Shown piece after piece: positions 43,206 through 51,500 of a stretch of DNA of 64,000 bases (positions are counted from its first letter, which is position 1; every line of letters starts with the position of its first letter). The stretch is from positions 62,001 to 126,000 of the forward strand of contig JANQPG010000102.1 of assembly GCA_028289545.1 (NCBI GenBank). The letters run 5' to 3'. The DNA comes from Woeseiaceae bacterium. GTDB taxonomy: Bacteria; Pseudomonadota; Gammaproteobacteria; Steroidobacterales; Woeseiaceae. Under the pieces are notes generated by a model that saw nothing but the letters and a program-made list of their open reading frames with translations, had not been told where the DNA came from and ran no database searches. The position numbers were made by a program, and so were the translations under genes.

Positions 43206-45905
43206 ATGACTGAGCCCAATTGGGATCGCCTGCAGCAGCTCTTCGAAGCTGTGCTGAAGCTACCGGAAGCGGAGCGTGCTGCGTTCCTGGACGAGCAGTG
43301 CCGCGACGACCCGTCTCTGCGGCAAAAGATCGAAGCACTTCTCGAAGCCGACGAGCAAAACCTCGCCAGCGACGACCGGCGCCCGCTTCGCAAGTACGTG
43401 AAGGCGCCGGACAGCGAGATGGTCGGCACGACAGTCGACGGCTGGCGGATTCTCGAGCGAGTCGGCACCGGCGGCATGGGCAAGGTATACCTCGCTGAAC
43501 GCGCCGACGGCGAATTCGAGCAGCGTGTTGCGCTCAAGATTGTCAAGAAAGGCATGGACTCGGAAGTGGTCCTGCAGCGCTTCCGGCAGGAGCGGCAAAT
43601 ACTGGCGCGCCTCCATCATCCGAACATCGCGAGTTTTCTCGACGGCGGCATGACGCCGGACGGGCGCCCGTACTTTGCCATGGAGTTTGTCGACGGGCTA
43701 CCGATAACGGCGTACTGCGACGAACACCGCCTGCCCCTGGAGAAACGGCTGGCGCTGTTCCAGAAAGCGTGTGACGCCGTGCACCACGCGCACAAGAGTC
43801 TCATTGTGCATCGCGATCTCAAGCCGTCGAACATCATTGTCATGGCGAACGGCGAACTCAAGCTCCTCGACTTCGGCATTGCCAAACTGCTCGACGACAG
43901 CGAGGTTGACGATCGACTGACGCGCACGGGCATGCAGGTGCTGACGCCCGCGTACGCAGCACCCGAGCAGCTCATGAACGGCGACGTGACGACCGCAACC
44001 GACGTCTATGCGCTCGGCATTGTGCTGTACGAACTGCTCAGCGGCCGTCGGCCTTTCGAGGTCCGTCGTACACCGAAGGAGTTGCTCGACCTCGTACTGA
44101 CAGGCGATCCGTTGAAACCGAGCGTAGCCGTGCTGCAGGTTCCGGCGGACACCGACGGCCGCGTCGGCACGCAGACGGTTGAGGAGCTGAGCGCCGCACG
44201 CGGTACGCGGACCGAGCAATTGCGCAAGCGGCTCAGCGGCGACCTCGACACGATTTGCCTGATGGCGATGCACAAAGAGCCGGACCACCGCTACACCTCG
44301 GCGGATCAACTGGCCGCGGACATTCGCCGCCATCTCGACGGCTTGCCGGTTGTCGCGAGCCCGGACTCGCTGGCGTACCGGATCGGCAAGTTCTACAAAC
44401 GCCATCGGCCTGCGGTCATCAGCACGGTCGGCGTGATTACGGCTTTTGTCGCCATGAGCGTCTTTTACACGCTGAAACTGGCCGACGAACGCGACCGTGC
44501 ACGCCTCGAAGCCGACCGCGCGGCCGCAACCACACAGTTTCTCGTCAACATTTTTGAGCTGTCCGATCCCGACAAGACCGCGGGTGAAACCGTAACGGCC
44601 AAGGAGATTCTCGACCTCGGGGCCCGGAACTTGAGAGAGGACCTCGAGCGCGTGCCGGAAACCAAAGCGGCGCTGGGCGTGACGATCGGCGCCGTCTACG
44701 AAAGCCTCGGGCTGTACGACGATGCCCTGGCGCAGCACGCCTACGCGTTGCAGCTACGCGAGGAGGCCGGCGACCTGGAAGGCGTCGCCGAAAGTCTGCG
44801 CGAACTCGGCACCGTGCAGTACGAACTGGGGGAACTCGAGGCCGCCAACGAGTCGCTGGCGCGAGCGCTCGAAATCAACCGAAGCCTGCTGCCCGGGAAT
44901 CACCTCAAGATTGCAACCAATCTCAACGATCTGGGACACATCATCTACGCGCGCGGCGATTACGACACGGCCATCGACATCTATCGTGACGCCATCGCGA
45001 TGTACGAAACGCTCGGCGAGCTCTCCGATCCGGGCTACGCGGACACGCTGCACGATCTTGGCCAGGTACAGCAGCTGCAGGGCCACCTTGTGCCGGCCGA
45101 GAAAAACTTCCGCAGCGCACTCGACGCCGCCCTCGACATCTACGGCGAAATGAACTCCGTCACGACAACCTACATGCACGACCTCGCCGTGATCATCCAT
45201 GAAATGGACGACTACGAGGCGGCGGAGGCGCTGTATCTGCGCGTCATCGATCTGGATAGAAAACTGTTTGGTGGCGACAATCACCCGGACATGGAAGTCC
45301 TGATGACGAACCTGGGCAGACTGTACGGAGACATGGGTCGTCTGGACGAGGCGGAAAACTACCTGCGCGAAGCCGTGGACATTGCCGTTCGGCTGCGCGG
45401 GCCAACACATACGTTTACGGCCTACGACACGGTCAACCTCGCGAATCTTCTCACGATGAAGGGAGAGAACGACGAGGCAAAAGCGCTGTTTGAAACCGCG
45501 CTCGAGATTTATGACGGGAACCTCGACGAAGATCACCCGTACATTGCGTCAGCCAGCGCCGGTTTTGCCGCGCTACTGAATCAGATGCGGCTGCCCGACG
45601 AAAGCCTCGTGCACAGCCAGCGCGCACTCGACATCTGTGCGGCATCACTCCCGGCGGGCCACTGGCTCGCGGCAAGCGCCAACAGTGTCCGCGGCGAATC
45701 GTTGATGCTGTTGGGTGATCTGGAAGCAGCAGAGCCGCTGCTCCTGGAGGGTTATGCCGGTGTGGCCGAAGCGCGACCCCGGGACCGCATCACGAAGAAC
45801 GCCGTTCGCCGGCTCGTGGACTTTTACGTGGCCACGGACAACCCCGATGAAGCCGAGCGTTTCAGGCAATTGATGCCCGAAGAATGGATCGACGAGCGGC
45901 AATAA
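43206..45905 (+). CDS. Membrane Ser/Thr protein kinase with TPR region (no adjacent sigma gene)
   Basis: The 899-residue protein has the same layout as the kinase at 29989-32838. The N-terminal helical module is NWDRLQQLFEAVLKLPEAERAAFLDEQCRDDPSLRQKIEALLEAD (5-49). The kinase domain spans about 80-375 with VGTGGMGKVY, ATP Lys111, HRDLKPSN (201-208), DFG (221-223) and APE (251-253). A membrane helix follows (AVISTVGVITAFVAMSVFYTL, 402-422), then TPR-like repeats (about 480-880; ELGTVQYELGELEAANESLARALEINR, DNHPDMEVLMTNLGRLYGDMGRLDEAENYLREA). All catalytic residues are intact. No sigma factor gene flanks it, so its target is elsewhere; the sigma factor at 29426 is a candidate. It ends at a hairpin (45907-45940). 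Confidence 0.93.
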   Translation: MTEPNWDRLQQLFEAVLKLPEAERAAFLDEQCRDDPSLRQKIEALLEADEQNLASDDRRPLRKYVKAPDSEMVGTTVDGWRILERVGTGGMGKVYLAERADGEFEQRVALKIVKKGMDSEVVLQRFRQERQILARLHHPNIASFLDGGMTPDGRPYFAMEFVDGLPITAYCDEHRLPLEKRLALFQKACDAVHHAHKSLIVHRDLKPSNIIVMANGELKLLDFGIAKLLDDSEVDDRLTRTGMQVLTPAYAAPEQLMNGDVTTATDVYALGIVLYELLSGRRPFEVRRTPKELLDLVLTGDPLKPSVAVLQVPADTDGRVGTQTVEELSAARGTRTEQLRKRLSGDLDTICLMAMHKEPDHRYTSADQLAADIRRHLDGLPVVASPDSLAYRIGKFYKRHRPAVISTVGVITAFVAMSVFYTLKLADERDRARLEADRAAATTQFLVNIFELSDPDKTAGETVTAKEILDLGARNLREDLERVPETKAALGVTIGAVYESLGLYDDALAQHAYALQLREEAGDLEGVAESLRELGTVQYELGELEAANESLARALEINRSLLPGNHLKIATNLNDLGHIIYARGDYDTAIDIYRDAIAMYETLGELSDPGYADTLHDLGQVQQLQGHLVPAEKNFRSALDAALDIYGEMNSVTTTYMHDLAVIIHEMDDYEAAEALYLRVIDLDRKLFGGDNHPDMEVLMTNLGRLYGDMGRLDEAENYLREAVDIAVRLRGPTHTFTAYDTVNLANLLTMKGENDEAKALFETALEIYDGNLDEDHPYIASASAGFAALLNQMRLPDESLVHSQRALDICAASLPAGHWLAASANSVRGESLMLLGDLEAAEPLLLEGYAGVAEARPRDRITKNAVRRLVDFYVATDNPDEAERFRQLMPEEWIDERQ

Positions 45906-45906
45906 A

Positions 45907-45940
45907 CAGGCCCCGAAGACGTCGCCGCCTTCAGGGCCTG
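45907..45940. terminator. Hairpin between convergent kinase and calcium-repeat lipoprotein genes
   Basis: CAGGCCCCGAAG (45907-45918) pairs with CTTCAGGGCCTG (45929-45940) with one mismatch and a 10-base loop. It starts right after the kinase stop codon. No T-run follows. Confidence 0.5.
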
Positions 45941-45969
45941 CCGGAGCGATCGACTGCCGCTGCAGTTGG

Positions 45970-48267
45970 TTAACAGCCGCCCGAGGGAGCTGCCATGCAG
46001 TCGGTGTAGCGGGTCTTCTGCACGGCCGGCGGCGTTGCCGAGGTCAAGTCGAAGTTGACGACGTCCTGGAACTCCTCGACGGTCATTCCGCGCAACGCTT
46101 CACCCCGCAGGTTGAACAGATCGTCGGCGCTGGTCTGGGCAACGGTCCGGTCGGCATTCTGCGAGGCAAAATGCATCAGGATTGCGCGACCCAGCGCCGG
46201 TACCTCGACGTCGAACGAAAACTGGATCCTTCCGATCGGCGCAGAGACCGAGGACGGTTGAACGGTACCGTTGGCGCCGGCATATACGTGCGCCAGTGTT
46301 GGGTCGCCGCCGCCGTTCGAGGCATCGTCCGACACGATGAAGCGATCGCCGTTGTCCACCGTCGTATCGCCGCTGGAGGTCGAGACGATCACCGTGCCGC
46401 CGTCCGATCCCAGGTTGGTGTCCAACAGGATAGTCGCAGTGATCGGCGCATTGGTCGGGTTTTCGAGCACTTCAAGGAAACGCGCAAAAGCCTCGACGTC
46501 GGAGACGAACACGCGCCGCGTGACGTCCAGGTCGCTCAGGATCGCCCGCCTTAGCCGCAATTCGCGGCCGCCCTGCAATTCGACGGCGCGCTCGTTGTCG
46601 GGATACGCCACACCGTCCACCCTCAGCACGAGTCCCCGGTCGTACGCGTCGCGCGTGCCGTTAAGGATATTGCCGTTGCGCTGAATGTCCCAGAGGAAGC
46701 CGTTGGCGTCGTTCAGGTTGGCCGGTAGCGTAATGCTCGCAATGTCGTCGGTCGGGTCCAGCGGATTCGTGGCGTCTTCGAGCACCTCGAGGCCGTCGTC
46801 CGTGCCGCCTCCGTCAGTATCGGAGAGGACGGGGTCGCTCATGTGCACGTTGACCTCGTCGCCGTCGCTCAAGGCGTCGCCATCGCTGTCCTGGACGAGC
46901 GGATTGCTCAGATGAACGTTGACCTCGTCACCGTCGGTCAGACCGTCACCGTCCGTGTCCGCAACACGCGGCTCGGTGCTTGCCGTTTGTTCGTCGAGGT
47001 TGTTTAGACCGTCGCCATCGGCATCGCCCGTGTCGTCACCGGCTGCATTCGGGTCGAAGCCGTTGCGGACCTCGAAGCGGTCCAGCAAACCGTCACCGTC
47101 GGAATCCTCGAGTGCCGGGTCGGTTCCCAACACGGCCTCCTCGGCGTCGAGCAGGCGGTCGCCGTCAGCGTCCGGACCCAGCGTCAGGAGACTCAGCCCG
47201 TGGGCAACGACGTTCGGTGCATACAGATCCCGCGCCACGTCCGGGTTGCCGTTGGCGAGATAGAAATCCAGCGGAATCGACGAGTAAACCACGTAGCCGT
47301 CGCCAAACGGGTACGCCATGGTCACCCAACGCCCGTTGTCCTCCCGCAGCAGTAGCCCTTCAGAACCGGGAGGCGCATTCGCCGGGTCCACGTCGCCGAA
47401 GGTCACGAAGTTCGAGAGGGTATCGAAGGTCGTGTTTTCGATGACACCGGCTGGCCCGTCGGCAAACACGCTGTTTGCATGGACCACATCATACAGCGAC
47501 GCGGACAGAACACTGCCCGACAGCGTACCCGGGCTGCCCGGCAACAACGGATCCATGTCGGCGACGCGGCGATCGTGAAAGATCAGCACGCCGCCGTTCG
47601 AAACGAAATCCTCGACTTTCGCGAGGTTGGCCGGATCGACGTACGCACCGGTCGGCACGGATTGGATCGGATTCTGTACGAACAGCATGTCGACGTCGGT
47701 CAGCGTTGCGGCAGTAATGTCACCGATATCGACGGGTGTTGCCCCGTTGAACGTAATGGGCGCGGCCTGCGGCGCTGCGCCAGCGTTCAGGAAGAGGTCG
47801 TAGTAGCCGACCGCCGCCGTCTGCGGCTCGAGCACGAGTATCGTCAAGGTCTGGTCGAGCGTCAGCCCTCCGCCGTCGGTTGCGCGCACGATCACTTCGT
47901 ACTGCGACTGACCCGCAAAATCGAGCACGCCCGCGTCGATGGTCAACTCGTCGTTTGCAATCGTGAAACTGCCGGCATCCGCCCCGCCCTGCACGCTGAG
48001 GGTCAGCGTATCGCCGGCATCCGGGTCTTCGGCAAACAGCGTCCCGACGACTTTACCACCGGTTGTGTCAACGCCGCTGTTGAGAGAAACGTCGCTGATT
48101 GCAATGCGGCTCGGCGCGTTGTTGGTCGGAGGAGGAGGCGGAGGCGGCGGGCTTTGCGCACCCCCTCCTCCACCACCGCCGCAGGCTGCGAGCGACAGCA
48201 ATGCTGCCAGCATGGCCATGAGGCCGCCGTAACGGCCGGAAACTGAACTGCTGAAGAACGTTTTCAT
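45970..48267 (-). CDS. Lipoprotein with cadherin-like and thrombospondin type 3 calcium-binding repeats
   Basis: The 765-residue protein has a lipoprotein signal (LMAMLAALLSLAAC, Cys29), a run of glycines, then eight prolines. A cadherin-like domain follows (IAISDVSLNSGVDTTGGKVVGTLFAEDPDAGDTLTLSV). The middle part (about 140-370) has a Rossmann-like strand-helix pattern (DMLFVQNPIQSVPTGAYVDPANLAKVEDFVSNGGVLIFHD). Acidic repeats DADGDRLLDAEE, DSDGDGLLDRFE, DADGDGLNNLDE, DTDGDGLTDGDE and DSDGDALSDGDE (about 375-500) are type 3 thrombospondin calcium sites. A C-terminal beta domain closes the protein. It is a surface or periplasmic protein of unknown task. GGGGTAA precedes the ATG. Leader style matches the lipoprotein at 40415-43048. 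Confidence 0.85.
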   Translation of the reverse strand: MKTFFSSSVSGRYGGLMAMLAALLSLAACGGGGGGGAQSPPPPPPPPTNNAPSRIAISDVSLNSGVDTTGGKVVGTLFAEDPDAGDTLTLSVQGGADAGSFTIANDELTIDAGVLDFAGQSQYEVIVRATDGGGLTLDQTLTILVLEPQTAAVGYYDLFLNAGAAPQAAPITFNGATPVDIGDITAATLTDVDMLFVQNPIQSVPTGAYVDPANLAKVEDFVSNGGVLIFHDRRVADMDPLLPGSPGTLSGSVLSASLYDVVHANSVFADGPAGVIENTTFDTLSNFVTFGDVDPANAPPGSEGLLLREDNGRWVTMAYPFGDGYVVYSSIPLDFYLANGNPDVARDLYAPNVVAHGLSLLTLGPDADGDRLLDAEEAVLGTDPALEDSDGDGLLDRFEVRNGFDPNAAGDDTGDADGDGLNNLDEQTASTEPRVADTDGDGLTDGDEVNVHLSNPLVQDSDGDALSDGDEVNVHMSDPVLSDTDGGGTDDGLEVLEDATNPLDPTDDIASITLPANLNDANGFLWDIQRNGNILNGTRDAYDRGLVLRVDGVAYPDNERAVELQGGRELRLRRAILSDLDVTRRVFVSDVEAFARFLEVLENPTNAPITATILLDTNLGSDGGTVIVSTSSGDTTVDNGDRFIVSDDASNGGGDPTLAHVYAGANGTVQPSSVSAPIGRIQFSFDVEVPALGRAILMHFASQNADRTVAQTSADDLFNLRGEALRGMTVEEFQDVVNFDLTSATPPAVQKTRYTDCMAAPSGGC

Positions 48268-48514
48268 TGTTGTTTACCCCAAAGGTTTCTTCACTCGAAC
48301 CGTGAGCCCGCGGCGTCGAACAACGACGTCTATTGGGCTGTCATTGGGTAAAGCTGAAAACCTGAAGGGTTTTGCCCACGGCCAACAAAAAAACCGAGAA
48401 AACGATGCTGAACAGCTTGCAACGCAAGGGTGGCATGGGGTTGGCGAATGCCGAAGGAAGCAGCCGTTGCTGCCTGTGAGCCGAAGCTTATGTCAATTCA
48501 GGACGCCGCTCGCG
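48268..48514. other. Intergenic region, 247 bases
   Basis: It separates two minus-strand genes and presumably holds the promoter of the calcium-repeat lipoprotein and the 3' end of the phosphatase-binding protein series. A T-run on the minus strand (around 48385-48395) lacks a good stem before it. Nothing else is convincing. Confidence 0.45.
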
Positions 48515-49660
48515 CTACTGGCTGCGAAGCGCCGACTGCCACTGCCTCAGGAACCGCTGCCGTTTCACGCGATCGAGGTAGACGATCAAGGTTGGCCCCA
48601 TCTTGATCGGCACAATGTTGGAGACGGTGTTCCGCAAATCGCTGGCCGTATGATCACCTTCGATATCCGGATGCAGCGCGTACTGGCCCGACATGCCGGC
48701 AACGGTCGTTTGCCCTTCCTTCGACAGCAAGAACTCGAGAAAACCCTCAGCGAGCCTTGGCTCCTTCGCAAGCGCGGGCAGCACGGCCGTTCGCGTCATC
48801 ATGAGGGTGTAGTCGTCCGGGAGAATGACACCGAGGTTCGGTTCCTGTTCGGCGCGCTGTTCTGCGTAGGAGCCGAGCAGGTTGTAGCCAATGATGTACT
48901 TGCCGCTGGCAATATGGTCCAGCATGGCGGCCGTGTTGGTGTAAAGCCGGGTGGAACTCCCGCCCATTGCATTGACGAGAGACCATATCTCCTCCGACCT
49001 TAAAGCGTCCTGCGTCAGGAACAGAAATCCGAGACCGCTGCGCTCGATGTCGTACGTGGTTATGCGGCCAAACAGATCCTCGCCGTTGTTTTCGATCAGC
49101 GCCTGCAGACCCGCGCGCGTCGTGGGCACGCTATCAGCCGCCAGCAACGTCTTGTTGTAGACCAGCACGGCCGGCTCGAAGCTGAACCCGAACACCTCTC
49201 TGCGCCATTGCGACCATTCCGGCATTGCCGCCGTCGCCTGCGACGTGTACTGCCGTACATAGCCGTCGTTGGCCAGCTTGACCTGCAGATCCATGGCAGG
49301 ACTGAGCAGTATGTCGGCGGTAGGTTCGCCCCTCTCGGCGCCGTCGACCAGGCGGGAGTAGATTTCCAGCGTGTCGAGTTCGTGGTAGGTCACCGCAATT
49401 GTCGGCCTCAGCCGCTGATAGTGCTCGATCAACGGCCGCGCGGAGCCTATGTCCATCGAGCCGTAGATCGTGAGCTGCCTCGACCCGCTGTTATTTCCGG
49501 CCGGAAACTCGTGGGCCTCCGCTGCAGCGCGTGGAGGTGCGGCAAGTGACGCCAGCAACAGGAAAGCGACGAAGAAAACGCAGCGTCGATTCGCGGAAAA
49601 TCGACTCCCGGCAACGGTTCCGGGATGCAACTCAAGGCTCGACCAGCACACTCTCCGCAT
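48515..49660 (-). CDS. Periplasmic substrate-binding protein (AfuA/PgtC-like), orphan
   Basis: Start at ATG 49660 is chosen because GGGGAG stands nine bases ahead; it lies inside the end of the phosphatase gene (29-base overlap), and 49684 is a longer alternative. The 381-residue protein has a signal peptide (CVFFVAFLLLASLAAPPRAAA). The binding-protein fold reads LTIYGSMDIGSARPLIEHYQRLRPTIAVTYHELDTLEIYSRLVDGAERGEPTADILLSPAMDLQVKLANDGY, VFGFSFEPAVLVYNKTLL and GKYIIGYNLLGSY. This is the iron/phosphosugar binding-protein class that includes AfuA and the regulatory PgtC. No ABC permease or ATPase is adjacent, so it may act as a sensor partner or use a remote transporter. It ends the receptor-phosphatase series. 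Confidence 0.82.
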   Translation of the reverse strand: MRRVCWSSLELHPGTVAGSRFSANRRCVFFVAFLLLASLAAPPRAAAEAHEFPAGNNSGSRQLTIYGSMDIGSARPLIEHYQRLRPTIAVTYHELDTLEIYSRLVDGAERGEPTADILLSPAMDLQVKLANDGYVRQYTSQATAAMPEWSQWRREVFGFSFEPAVLVYNKTLLAADSVPTTRAGLQALIENNGEDLFGRITTYDIERSGLGFLFLTQDALRSEEIWSLVNAMGGSSTRLYTNTAAMLDHIASGKYIIGYNLLGSYAEQRAEQEPNLGVILPDDYTLMMTRTAVLPALAKEPRLAEGFLEFLLSKEGQTTVAGMSGQYALHPDIEGDHTASDLRNTVSNIVPIKMGPTLIVYLDRVKRQRFLRQWQSALRSQ

Positions 49661-51500
49661 ACTTGAGACTCCCCGTCCCGGCATCGTAAAACCTTATCGA
49701 CACTTGTGGCCGGGGGTACGCCATCCAGCGCGCGCTGCCGTCCGCATCGGCGTTGTCGAATACGTTGTTCACGCCGATAATCGCATAAATCGGCGTACGC
49801 CGTGCCTGTTTCGGCGTGTCCTTGAAATAGTGCGTGGACCAGCGAATGGTCGTATCGATGCCGGCCGAAACATACGGTCCGTTGGGAGGCACGCCGGAGC
49901 CGTCCGGCTCTCCGATTGCGCGATTCAGCGAGCCGATGGGTCCCGCCGAAAACTCCCACAGTCTGTCGTTGAACTTCACGGAAAACGCATTGTGCAAATC
50001 GCCGGTCACGAGGATGACGGTCTTACCGCTGTCTTCGAACACCTGGAACAACTCGGCACGCTCGGCGGCATAGCCGGTCCAGGACTGATCGTCGATGCCC
50101 TTGGGTGTGTTCGACACGTGCGGGATCGTAAAGCTGACGGACGACAGCACAAAAATGATGCTGGCCGTGCTGTCCTCGATGCGTTTGAGGAACCAGCGTT
50201 TCTGCTCCTCACCCAGCATCGTGGGCGTATCGGAGTTGAGCGAAGAGCGTCGCCTGCTCCGAGTATCAAGGCCTATGAGTTCGGCGTTCGACAACCGCTT
50301 GCTGAAGTAGTAGGGCGCGCCGCCGATGGAGTAGGCAGACTCGCCGGACCGCGGCGGAGGTGGATCGAGCAGCAGCGTGTGATTGTCGAGCACACGTTCG
50401 ATTGCGTAGACCATTGCATTCGGATCCGCCGGCCCGGCGCTGTCGATTGCGGCGCTCAGCGCGGAGCGATTGTTGGCATCGGTGTCGCGATGACCCGCGT
50501 CGAGGTTACCCCACAGCACGTGCAGGGTTTGCTCTTCGTTCGCCTTGAGTTCATCAAAAGACGCATCCGGATCGTGCAGCGTGCCGGTGCCGGCGTCGAT
50601 TGCCGCTCGGCCAAAACGAATCCCCGGCACCTCGGCAACAGGATTGCTCCAGCCCAGGTAGTCCTGCCACGCTCGAAGGCTCGGGTCGCGAAACAGAGCG
50701 TCGCGGCCCGTGTGACCCGGCACCGTCGCATCCTGAAAGTTGTTGAGTAATTCGTGATCGTCGAACAGGAACAGGGAAGGCACTCTTGCGTGCCACTCGG
50801 CCAGGCTCCAGTCGTTCTCGTAGTAGGTCTTGTAGTTTTGCCAGGCGCCGGCGAGGCTCGGCGCCGCTTGGAGTAAACCCGGCATCGCCGTGCCCTGCGG
50901 CGCCGATCGGCCTAGCCACGTAGCGGGATCGAGACGCCGGTCCTGTTCGTAGAGCCAATCGCCGAGCACGACGTGAAAGTCAACCTCGTCCGCGGTATCG
51001 CCCAGCATCAAGGAATGCAGGAAACCGCGCTGTCCCTGGGTGGGTGATTGTTTCGCACACGAGGTTGCCGAGAACGAGAAGTTAAAGAGTCCGTCCGGAT
51101 TGTGGCGCCCGAGCCGAATGTCGGCAGACGGAGGCGTTCGAAACTCGAAAACCGGCGTCTCGTAGCGGCCGTTCTCTTCGACGATGACCTGATAGTAATA
51201 GCGTGTCGCCGGCCGAAGGCCCGGCAGCGTTGTCCACGCCGTGTTGTCGTATTCCAGTCTCGAGGATACGGTGTCGGACCGGCTATCCAGGGTGTCCGCC
51301 GACGATCCGTAGCGAACATGGAAGCGCGCGGGTTTCGACGTCCGCACCCAAACGCCAATACTGTCTGGCGTAAGCCGTCCGAGCACTGGGCCGTGCGACA
51401 CGTGGATATCGATATCGGGTTCCAGCTGGCTTGCGCCAGCCGGAACCGATGTCAGAACCGCTACCCAGACAAGTGTGGTGAGCAGCCGGGAACGTAGCAC
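49632..51500 (-). CDS. phoD: PhoD-type alkaline phosphatase/phosphodiesterase
   Basis: The 622-residue protein begins with GTG whose first base overlaps the stop of the TonB receptor gene (one shared base at 51500). A Sec-type signal (LLTTLVWVAVLTSVPAGASQ) is seen; the Tat motif common in PhoD is absent. An N-terminal fibronectin-like domain (GVWVRTSKPARFHVRYG, LRPATRYYYQVIVEENGRYETPVFEFRTPP) precedes the metallophosphatase core: FSFSATSCAK, DFHVVLGDWLYEQD, FLFDDHELLNNFQDA and VILVTGDLHNAFSVKF, with the metal-binding Asp and His residues. It would release phosphate from phosphomono- or diesters outside the inner membrane. Gene order and a PHO box at 54412-54429 suggest phosphate-starvation control. 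Confidence 0.88.
   Translation of the reverse strand: MLRSRLLTTLVWVAVLTSVPAGASQLEPDIDIHVSHGPVLGRLTPDSIGVWVRTSKPARFHVRYGSSADTLDSRSDTVSSRLEYDNTAWTTLPGLRPATRYYYQVIVEENGRYETPVFEFRTPPSADIRLGRHNPDGLFNFSFSATSCAKQSPTQGQRGFLHSLMLGDTADEVDFHVVLGDWLYEQDRRLDPATWLGRSAPQGTAMPGLLQAAPSLAGAWQNYKTYYENDWSLAEWHARVPSLFLFDDHELLNNFQDATVPGHTGRDALFRDPSLRAWQDYLGWSNPVAEVPGIRFGRAAIDAGTGTLHDPDASFDELKANEEQTLHVLWGNLDAGHRDTDANNRSALSAAIDSAGPADPNAMVYAIERVLDNHTLLLDPPPPRSGESAYSIGGAPYYFSKRLSNAELIGLDTRSRRRSSLNSDTPTMLGEEQKRWFLKRIEDSTASIIFVLSSVSFTIPHVSNTPKGIDDQSWTGYAAERAELFQVFEDSGKTVILVTGDLHNAFSVKFNDRLWEFSAGPIGSLNRAIGEPDGSGVPPNGPYVSAGIDTTIRWSTHYFKDTPKQARRTPIYAIIGVNNVFDNADADGSARWMAYPRPQVSIRFYDAGTGSLKYAESVLVEP

Noticed and set aside
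46840..47120. Regularly spaced acidic repeats considered as a CRISPR-like or tandem DNA array
   Set aside because: The period is protein-level (DxDGDG calcium sites); DNA units differ and there are no unique spacers.
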